NCBI GenBank assembly: GCA_032622095.1
Contig: CP136065.1
Span: 247,997,474-248,061,473 of the forward strand
Length of the DNA: 64,000 nucleotides
Direction of reading: 5' to 3'
Origin: Siphonodentalium dalli
Lineage: Eukaryota > Mollusca > Scaphopoda > Gadilida > Siphonodentaliidae
Shown piece after piece: positions 55,922 to 64,000 of this stretch; the stretch's first letter is position 1; the number at the start of each line of letters is the position of its first letter. The position numbers and the translations under genes are program-made. The notes under the pieces were generated by a model. It was given only the letters and a program-made list of their open reading frames with translations, had not been told where the DNA came from and did no database searches.

Positions 55922-57796
55922 CAGAGGCGTTATTTCGCTAAAATCCGATTTGGATTCTGGATTCAGATTACAGATTTGTCCCCGTACGACTTGGTTCGGC
56001 AAAAGAACAGACCACAAATTTCCAGAATCAGTAAACGAACAGACCGTAATCCTAATTTCGTGGGAATCCGATAGGGATTCGGATTCCGATTACGGACTCA
56101 AATGTTCGTAATGTAAACAAACCGAGATTTCGCCACCTCAGAGTTTAAAAACACAATAAAACATAAGAATCCGTCTCTTGTGTACAAATTATTGCAGAAT
56201 ATAAACGATCTATATCAAAGAATTTTAAATGCGGAGACAAATTTGTTTTATTGAATGTAAACTGGGAGAATATTACTGAAATTAGCCAAATAATAACGCT
56301 ATTGATAGTAACGCTGGGGGAGCACTTCGGTTGATGGCGAAGAAATTGCAATTCATTGTTGATTGTCACTTTCATATGTCCATTTCATAATTCCATCCTT
56401 AAAATACCGCCGAACGCATGTCGATTTCGAATTCGGCGGATACGTCACCATTGACCGAGTTCATATGCACCTGCATGGATATGTCTTCTGCTGTGTTCGT
56501 TATTATAATGTTTCTTCTTATTCAAGAAATAGTAGGATTATATGGTATCGATGGATTATCAGATACACGTATGTACTATCATCTAGTCTTAATGTTATAG
56601 CAATTTCATGTTTAACATGTTTTGTTTCGTTAAATGCAGTCGTTTTGCACAATAGTCTCTGTATAGACAACAGACACATGTTCTAGGGACGTGGCTAGAA
56701 GTTTCCTCAAATTTACGGCCAACTGCACCCCCCCCCCCCCCACCCCTTGAACCAAACATCAATCTCACAGGTTCGCAGAATTCAATTTGCTCCCCTTGGA
56801 AATATCCAATCTGACAAACACTAAGATTGGAAAATTACCAACTTTTACTGGTTGAAAAAAATCAAACAATGAGAACAATGCCAACCTATATATGGTGTCA
56901 AATTAATGTCCAACTAATGTTGTGTCATGCATGAAATTTCCGACTGCTGGAATGTACCAAAGTTTAGTTTAGATATATTTATTTCAAATATATGTCAAAT
57001 TTAGATAACACATGATATATAACACATACATTTGTTTATACATACAAAGGAATTGGGGGACAAGTACTGACTCACTTCAGGGTACCCCCTCTCCCAAATG
57101 TTATTACACTGAAAAAATAAATAATTAGTAATGGCAAAGCAACGTACATGACTACCAAAACAAGTTGAACATATATACAGATCACTGGACACCCCCTCTC
57201 CCGAGTTAGTCATAAGTTTGTATATGTATTTATTTAAAATCGGGTTTGTTTGTTTGTCGCGTTTGTTGGCTTGTACGTATCATTATTTGAAACAGTTAGT
57301 CAAAATAATCCTGATTTTCCTCACGTATGAATGACTGCACAGCTTAGCAAATTGTACCAAAAATCGGGGTGGGGGTCGAGACACACAAGCAACCCCTGTC
57401 GTCACGTCCCTGTTCAACTGACAAGTTTCGTGTGTTCTTCACAACATCTTTGGAATTTGATTCAGGAGGCCTAGAGCTGTCATGTTTAGATATGCTTGCC
57501 AACATCAATAAGCACACTTTAACTTGGAAAAAAGATGCGATTAAGTCGGATTGGCAGCAAATTATGTGCCGTGTATATACACATAGACGAAAAGCATGAT
57601 TTCACAACAAACATGCACTTTATAAATATAAGATACAAATGATACTTTTGTCAAATACATGAGCCATGTTTGACGCTGGGAGAGAGTTTCGGACACCACG
57701 TGGATTTCAAAATCTGACCTAGAATCCGAAATTAGCTCCGCCCCCCGTAATCGGCTTTGGATTCTCAATCCGGATTTTAGCGAAATTACGGCTCTG
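55922..57796 (+). mobile_element. 1.87-kb TIR element interrupting the modular repeat
   Basis: Left end CAGAGGCGTTATTTCGCTAA then AATCCGATTTGGATT; the right end is the complement (AATCCGGATTTTAGCGAAAT then TACGGCTCTG). The paralogous site at about 63176-63180 lacks the whole segment, showing it is an insertion. No transposase frame is recognised and the target duplication is not clear. It contains a C-rich run near 56728-56746. Confidence 0.85.
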
Positions 57797-57930
57797 GGGA
57801 ACATCCACACCAAATATGAACCCATTCGGTCTTATGGTTCCAAAGAAGTTTAAAGAATTGTTGACGGATGGACGGACGAGGAGTGATGACTATAGCTCCA
57901 CCGGAGACTTTGTATCAGGTGAGCTAAAAA
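57797..57930 (-). repeat. modular repeat, copy 1b part 2 (terminal end)
   Basis: On the minus strand it begins TTTTTAGCTCACCTGATAC, AAAGTCTCCGGTGGAGCTAT, then CGTCCGTCCATCCGTCAACA. This is the same end as the element starting at 28590. The sequence up to 58630 is also duplicated at 63178-64000. Confidence 0.85.
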
Positions 57931-58175
57931 GCCCCCACGTTTATTGGTTAGTTTTATCCTGCATTATTTTATTCGCTACATTAGAAGTTTTATCTAGTTT
58001 CCTGGGTAAAAATAATAAAAATAAACTCCTTCATTTAATATTGATTTTATTTCAAATTTCCTGGTATAATACACCTAGAAATAGATTTTATGGGACATTT
58101 TACGGCTCAAATTCGTTGGGTGCATAGCACACGGGATAACTTTAGCAACGAAAAAATTACCCAGTTGTTTATCGA

Positions 58176-58450
58176 ATTATTTAAAGTAATGTGAAACACT
58201 CCGGTAGGGTGATCAAATATAAATGAATAATCTTGTTCAAAGTAGTAATTTTTACAAATATTATATCCAAATTGACAATATACGCAGTCATTCTTATATA
58301 TTAATTCAATGCAGTGACTCTCGATGCGAAATCGTTTTTGTTAGTTTATCGCCGATAGATGCCTCCCGAATTGAGTGGTAAATATTTACAATTGAGCGCA
58401 GTTCAGACGATGTTTTATATGGAGTGGTATGGTCGATTTGCTTCAGATTT
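58176..58450 (-). repeat. inverted copy of 39590-39855
   Basis: See 39590-39855. A third copy is at 63544-63810. Confidence 0.65.
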
Positions 58451-58983
58451 TCGGCAATGCTAGTAGAATACTACATTCATCGAGTTGGCATAACACTTGG
58501 ATATTAACTAATCAGTTTCACGCAACCGAACAAGTACATAATATGTCTTAAGAAAATATCGGTATAAAATAAAAATTGATAGAAGCGTTTCTGGATAGGT
58601 GTCTGACTCTTATCTTATTTATACCCCGGAAACTATATAAAATGTATTTTAGGAAGACAGACCTGGACAGACCGACTGAAGGTTAATATCATTTATCATT
58701 AATTTATATTTATTTCAATTTGATTGGTGTTGTATCATTCATAACAGACAAGCTAACTTTTGTGACAGTCACTTGATGTACTTATTTATGAAAATTACCG
58801 AAATGTAATCGTCCTATGTATCATTCACTGTAGCTTGCCGAATGAAGTCATCACTTGATAGCGGTTTGCTACCTATCAGCCGATTGGTGTCAGAATTTGG
58901 GTCAACCAGGTGTTGCTTTCCGTGTATTGTTTTATTTGTTGTGCTATCAAAAGTGAGAATACTGCATAATTTAGCAACTTTAA

Positions 58984-59365
58984 CCCTTTATGCAACAGAA
59001 CGGCCCTGTGCCAATGCATTCTCTTATATATGCGAGTTGACCATAGGTCGCCTCGCATATATAAGAGAATGCATTGGCTTAACACATAAATTTATATAAA
59101 ATTGTTAAAGAATGTAAGAAAAAATGTTAAAAAGTGTTAAAAAAAGATTTTTTTTAGGCCAATGCATTCTCTTATATATGCGAGGCGACCTATGGTCGAC
59201 TCGCATATATAAGAGAATGGATTGGCACAGGGCATAACTGTAACTATCACAATGTGGTCAAGGAGCCGGTTCCAATGATATCCATATTTGTATGGTTCTA
59301 TTGAGACAGACCGAAGATAATTTAGGCTGTTGCAGCTTTATTTGGCCGGTTTGTTGGGTAAAGGG
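58984..59365 (+). mobile_element. TTAA MITE family 1 copy near RPSA
   Basis: TTAA at 58980-58983 and 59366-59369. Left end CCCTTTATGCAACA (one change), right end TGTTGGGTAAAGGG. Palindromes at 59007-59076 and 59157-59229. It lies about 180 bp beyond the likely RPSA poly-A site. Confidence 0.86.
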
Positions 59366-59424
59366 TTAAGCATTAATAAGGTTCATATAATAAAAGAAAA
59401 CCTCCAGTTTTTGTTTGAATACCT

Positions 59425-59495
59425 GAAACATCTCATTTGTGTCTGGAAAGAAATATCAATTCAATATTTCTTTCCAGACACTCATGAGATATTTC
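59425..59495. ncRNA. long perfect-stem hairpin near RPSA 3' end (candidate)
   Basis: GTGTCTGGAAAGAAATAT pairs perfectly with ATATTTCTTTCCAGACAC across an ~8-nt loop. The stem continues with CATCTCA/TGAGAT and GAAA/TTTC to about 32 bp per arm. Could be a pre-miRNA-like hairpin or a minimal MITE. No expression evidence. Confidence 0.25.
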
Positions 59496-59562
59496 GGTAA
59501 CTGAAGGTAATTATATTGAGATAATTAGTCATGGGTGTCATACAAAACAAGGAAGGAAGTGT

Positions 59563-59576
59563 TTTATTTGTTTATT
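59563..59576 (-). promoter_or_regulatory. RPSA: RPSA polyadenylation signals
   Basis: Two minus-strand AATAAA hexamers (59571-59576 and 59563-59568), about 57-72 nt after the stop codon. A short 3' UTR is usual for ribosomal protein genes. Confidence 0.7.
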
Positions 59577-59632
59577 TCAGACTTTCTAATGACAACAGTA
59601 TGTTGTGCCTTATGTCTCGTGTGGGAGCATAT

Positions 59633-59962
59633 TTAGCTTCCCCAGTCTTCGTTGGCACCGCCGCCGCCCCAGCTTGGAGTGGTGCTGGGGTTAGGTGGCA
59701 CCACAGTTGTCGATGTGGCCGACCAGTCCTCAGTTGTAGCTGCTGCCCAGTCCTCTGTGGTTCCGGTGGCAACAACAGGAGCTGCGGTGGCTGCTCCAAA
59801 GCTCTGCATGGAGACGGGTCCAACTTGGTGCTGTCCGTCAGTTGCCCAGTCCTTCACACCGCTGCTCACCGCTGGAGTGACGTCATCGGCTCCCCAGTTA
59901 TCTGGGGCCTCATCCTTCACTGGAGCCTTCTCTGGTGCAGCGGCTTGGTCCTCCTTTTCAGC
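59633..59962 (-). CDS. RPSA: RPSA (ribosomal protein uS2 / laminin receptor), terminal exon
   Basis: This minus-strand exon encodes the last 109 residues: AEKEDQAAAPEKAPVKDEAP, NWGADD, VKDWATDG, then TTEDWAAATTEDWS and a Gly-rich end ANEDWGS. Acidic TEDW/EDWS repeats are the signature of the C-terminal tail of metazoan RPSA, which extends the conserved uS2 fold. RPSA is an essential 40S subunit protein; the tail is implicated in laminin binding in vertebrates. The acceptor is TTTATCAG (complement at 59963-59970). The uS2 fold lies in upstream exons at higher coordinates; none is seen up to 64000. Two AATAAA signals follow the stop. The open frame upstream of the acceptor is intron. Partial gene, otherwise intact. 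Confidence 0.88.
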   Translation of the reverse strand, partial: AEKEDQAAAPEKAPVKDEAPDNWGADDVTPAVSSGVKDWATDGQHQVGPVSMQSFGAATAAPVVATGTTEDWAAATTEDWSATSTTVVPPNPSTTPSWGGGGANEDWGS

Positions 59963-60094
59963 CTGATAAAAAGAAAACATTAGGCCATAGTAAAAACATA
60001 TCCTGATAAAAAACAAAACAATAGGCCATAGTAAAAAATATAATCTTGACATTAATCTTGAAAATATTAAGCCACGGTTAAAATACAACTTGTG

Positions 60095-60121
60095 AAGTGG
60101 CTTGTTCCTTCTCGGTCTGAT
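60095..60121 (-). other. duplicated start of RPSA terminal exon (relict or cryptic exon)
   Basis: On the minus strand TTATCAG is followed by codons for TEKEQATSQ and then GTTGTA. This resembles TTATCAG plus AEKEDQAAA at the real exon. It could be a relict of local duplication or a 27-nt in-frame mini-exon with a poor donor. Confidence 0.4.
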
Positions 60122-60155
60122 AACAAGAGCATCGCTAGGGTGTGGCAAAATACAA

Positions 60156-62936
60156 TATCAAACCCATATTCGAACTCGATCTGTATTTTGGGTCGAGAAA
60201 CTCACATACCAAATTTGGTTCCGATCAGATAAAAAATGTTTGAGTTATGGAAGAATGCGTGAATTCTAAGTCGAAAAAGGGCCATAACTCTGTCAAAAAA
60301 AGTCGGATCAAACCCATATTCGAACTCGATCTGTATTTTGGGCTGAAAACCCCATATACAAAATTTGGTTTTGATCAGGTAAAAAATGTTTGAGTTATCG
60401 CATTACACGTAAAGTGTCTACGGACGGACAGACAGACGGACGGACGCACGACGAGTGGTCAATCCGGACAACGACACTATGTTTACCATACATGGTATGG
60501 GTAAACATAAAAACCCTGTGCCAATGCATTCTCTTACATAAGCAAGTCTCCCATAGGGAGCCTCACATATATATACGAGAATACATTGGCCTGAATATAT
60601 TTACCTTGACCTTGTAAGCCAGTGTATTCTTACAAATGTCCTAAAGAGGGACTAGTCCAAGTCTTCTCGTACTAAAACTAGCTAAGATTTTGGTATGGAG
60701 ATGCTAGTGTTTAGTCCGAGTTCCAGGCTCATGCATTTCTATGACACGACTTGAGCGTTAGTGACCCGCTCAAATAAAACCACAATTATATGAAATAAAA
60801 TATCACAATTGCTACAATAAACGGATAGTTTCCGCAGAAGACATGCTATTTGATCTGAAACCCACATCGGTTGTGAATTGAAAGCGGTAATTTAATGTGA
60901 AAAGAAACTTTTGCCGCAGTGTTTACATATTTTTTAAAGTATGCGAACTCAGTTGACCTTGCGAACTGCGTTCGGCATTTTCCGGTGAAAATATTCCATA
61001 GATTTTCAATCAACCACGCACGATGAATTCTCCATTGTAATCGTAATTATACGTGACAATAAATAAATAAATACATAGATTAAATACATATTGAAGATAT
61101 AAATGTAATACATTAAATAAATTACGGGAATTATAACCATCTCGCAGTTTAAAACAGTGTAAACACAATGACCATTAGAATATCATGGGGGCCGCCATTT
61201 TGTTTGTATCGAAATTCGTCTCGGCGAAAACAAACACCGGACAATGCCGAAGTTCTTCGGAACCTGAGTTCGGCTTTCAGTTAAGTAAACAAACAGAAAA
61301 AACAACGATGTTTGTGGCAATCAACCGGAATATTCTATGTGTAATTTAACATTAAAGTTAGATTATTATACACCATTATCACCATAAGATGTCACTCTTT
61401 CCGATGTATATAGCATCATGTATTGCTTTGTTAGGTAAATCGAGTAAAATACACCACAGATCCTGGGCGTAACTCGTGTCATAGAAATGCATGGGCCTGG
61501 AACTCGGACTAAACACTAGCATCTCCATCCCAAAATCTTAGCTAGTTTTACTACGAGAAGACTTGGACTAAAGAGGGACATGTCCCAGATCCCCCAACCA
61601 CACATAGTCCATAGTCTGCTCCCTCTCAACTGAAGCAAACACACTCCCAAGATCATAAAATTCATTTGCACATGTTGGAATTTTACAACTGATACCTCAA
61701 GCTTCCCTAACTCTGGCAAAGTTGCAACCTGACATGCCCCCCCTTTTTTTATCCCAACTCTCCATATGCCATATACACCAAATGCCATTTCTTGATTGGT
61801 CGAACCCATTTTAACAAATCTGTAACCCAGTAACATAGGGGCTCTTGAGAACGAGCCATTTTAAGAATTACTATGGGGGAAGGGTCGGGGACACCCCTAT
61901 TTGACCTGGTGAACCCATTTCAACAAATCTGAATCCCAGTCATCTGAGGACTCCCTATTCCAAAATGTATGCTAAATATGCCAAATGGTTCTTGAGATGT
62001 TTCAAGAATAACTAATGAGGGAAATAATTGTCTGTGGCTCCGACCCTATTTGACCCAATTCTGAATCCTAGTCACCCATACCAAATATAAGCTGAATAGG
62101 CCCGATGGTTCTTGATAGGAAGACATTTTAAGAATTACAATGGATGGACAAGTTATATCCCTGGCTCCGCCCTTATTTGACCAGGTGACCTAATTTTAAC
62201 ACATAAGTATCCCTGTAACTCAAGGATCTTCCATACCAATTATAAGCTAAATAGCCCCAATGATTCTTGAGATGTTTTAAGAATTGCTATGGATGGAAAG
62301 AGTTAGGTCCCTAGCTATGCCACTTTTTTGACCATGTGACACCCATTTGAACAGAACTGAATCCCAGCCACCTGGGGACCATCCACACAAAATATGTCTC
62401 AATTCTTCATCTCGGGTAAGCGAAGAAAAATGCCTCCTTTCTCATCCAGTTTCCTATATGCAATTGCCTGAGAAAACAGGTATTTAGTTTTACTGGCCTA
62501 ACTGTCAAGATTCATCATTCACACTTGGCGCCTTGTTATCATAGACATAGGTCATTTATACAAACTCATTTTATTAACACTGCCATTTCATTTATTACTT
62601 TATAATCAATGGACTTCTATATGGTGTTAAGTAAACATTTTGTCAACCGGAAGCTCACATGTTTATGTACATATTGTATATATTTAAATTGTTATTATCT
62701 CCATACCTATGTATGTATAGGTTTATGAGAAATAAACTGATTGGATTGATTGTGATTGCAGGCACCTTCCTCATATCCGAGTATCTGCTGTTTGCATGTT
62801 CTTGATTTTAGACCGATTTAAACCAAATTTGGTTGAGTCACCCTGGTGGATGTTATAATGGTGTTATTTTTTCTTTTAAATTGAGCAAAAAAATAATAAA
62901 AAAAAAATAAAAAATTCAAATCAATTTTTTTTTTTT
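60156..62936 (+). repeat. long repeat, copy 2a (near-identical to 43986-46648)
   Basis: Same content as copy 1a, including the palindrome at about 60511-60590. It starts right behind the RPSA intron sequence. An extra segment of about 118 bp lies at 62638-62755. Confidence 0.92.
62638..62755 (+). mobile_element. probable 5'-truncated LINE tail insertion
   Basis: Absent from the otherwise near-identical copy 1a (near 46457). The inserted DNA ends GAAATAAACTGATTGGATTG ATTG, a short tandem tail after an AATAAA, as in CR1/RTE-type LINE 3' ends. Confidence 0.55.
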
Positions 62937-64000
62937 TAAATTGAACAAAGAGTTCAATTTTCTAGATTGTGTCCCTGGCTCTGCCCCTATTTGACTCAGT
63001 GACCCCATTTGAACATATCTGAACCCAAGGACCCTCCATAACAAATATAAGCTAAATCGGCCCAATGGTTCTTGAGAAGTCATCATAGAATTACTATGGA
63101 GGAATAGAGTTATGGCCCTGCTTTCACAACTAATTGACCCAGCGACTTGATTTGAACAAATCTGAATGCGAATCACCTGGGGAACATCCACACCAAATAT
63201 GAACCCATTCGGTCTTATGGTTCCAAAGAAGTTTAAAGAATTGTTGACGGATGGACGGACGAGGAGTGATGACTATAGCTCCACCGGAGACTTTGTATCA
63301 GGTGAGCTAAAAAGCCCCCACGTTTATTGGTTAGTTTTATCCTGCATTATTTTATTCGCTACATTAGAAGTTTTATCTAGTTTCCTGGGTAAAAATAATA
63401 AAAATAAACTCCTTCATTTAATATTGATTTTATTTCAAATTTCCTGGTATAATACACCTAGAAATAGATTTTATGGGACATTTTACGGCTCAAATTCGTT
63501 GGGTGCATAGCACACGGGATAACTTTAGCAACGAAAAAATTACCCAGTTGTTTATCGAATTATTTAAAGTAATGTGAAACACTCCGGTAGGGTGATCAAA
63601 TATAAATGAATAATCTTGTTCAAAGTAGTAATTTTTACAAATATTATATCCAAATTGACAATATACGCAGTCATTCTTATATATTAATTCAATGCAAAAT
63701 CGTTTTTGTTAGTTTATCGCCGATAGATGCCTCCCGAATTGAGTGGTAAATATTTACAATTGAGCGCAGTTCAGACGATGTTTTATATGGAGTGGTATGG
63801 TCGATTTGCTTCAGATTTTCGGCAATGCTAGTAGAATACTACATTCATCGAGTTGGCATAACACTTGGATATTAACTAATCAGTTTCACGCAACCGAACA
63901 AGTACATAATATGTCTTAAGAAAATATCGGTATAAAATAAAAATTGATAGAAGCGTTTCTGGATAGGTGTCTGACTCTTATCTTATTTATACCCCGGAAA
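62937..64000 (+). repeat. long repeat, copy 2b (matches 55679-55921 plus 57797-58640)
   Basis: Near-identical to copy 1b but without the 1.87-kb TIR element and without 15 bp at the position of 58311. It continues to the edge of the window. Confidence 0.92.

Noticed and set aside
57816-58127. 103-codon frame (again at 63166-63510)
   Set aside because: Reads through the GACGGACG end of the modular repeat. Duplicated only because the repeat is duplicated.
59963-60148. Upstream part of the 171-codon open frame that includes the RPSA exon
   Set aside because: The hydrophobic N-terminal residues come from intron sequence before the TTTATCAG acceptor; RPSA has no such segment.
17233-60590. Regularly repeated palindromes as a CRISPR array
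   Set aside because: Spacing is irregular, repeats lie in pairs inside TTAA-flanked elements with terminal inverted repeats, and the DNA is eukaryotic.

Overview
This is eukaryotic nuclear DNA, AT-rich, intron-rich and packed with transposable elements. I infer a lophotrochozoan, most likely a bivalve mollusc. The reasons are the small GT-AG exons in long introns, interspersed repeats that start with an AGCTCACC or AGCTCAAC motif and carry GTCC-type microsatellites and ~150-170 bp internal modules, and the abundance of MITEs and Helitrons. No prokaryotic, viral or CRISPR content was seen.

Only two host genes are supported. The first is a complete SIRT7 (class IV sirtuin) on the + strand: ten coding exons, 5142-26634, about 1183 residues. 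Its catalytic core (NAD pocket, catalytic His, four zinc cysteines) is intact. It is followed by a disordered C-terminal region of about 800 residues, encoded by one 2.5-kb terminal exon, that ends in a SIRT7-like GWFGKG plus basic tail. The second is the terminal coding exon of RPSA (ribosomal protein uS2, laminin-receptor precursor) on the - strand at 59633-59962; its other exons lie beyond the window.

Layout. 1-5.1 kb: upstream DNA with a broken jockey-like LINE (- strand) lying between two blocks of a G-rich GGCGGGTTGTC motif. 5.1-26.6 kb: SIRT7; its introns hold a second decayed LINE and several hAT-like and TTAA-flanked MITEs. 26.7-37.0 kb: a tandem duplication bounded by three hAT-like MITEs, the middle one chimeric, with later insertions. 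37-43 kb: further MITEs, including a TA-flanked and a long-TIR element. 43.6-46.6 kb: mollusc-type modular repeats. 46.8-47.8 kb: a miRNA-like hairpin and otherwise unexplained sequence. 47.8-50.9 kb: a non-autonomous Helitron carrying a nested TA-flanked MITE. 51-55.6 kb: low-complexity and unexplained DNA. 55.7-58.6 kb: the second part of the modular repeat, interrupted by a 1.87-kb TIR element. 59-60.1 kb: a TTAA MITE and the RPSA exon. 60.15-64 kb: a near-identical copy of 43.98-46.65 kb joined directly to 55.68-58.63 kb.

The most distinctive structure is a set of at least twenty ~75-bp palindromes. They usually occur as inverted pairs inside TTAA-flanked MITEs with piggyBac-like CCCT termini. 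Two loop subfamilies differ by matched changes on both arms. Several elements have natural empty sites elsewhere in the window, so insertion histories can be read from the sequence alone.
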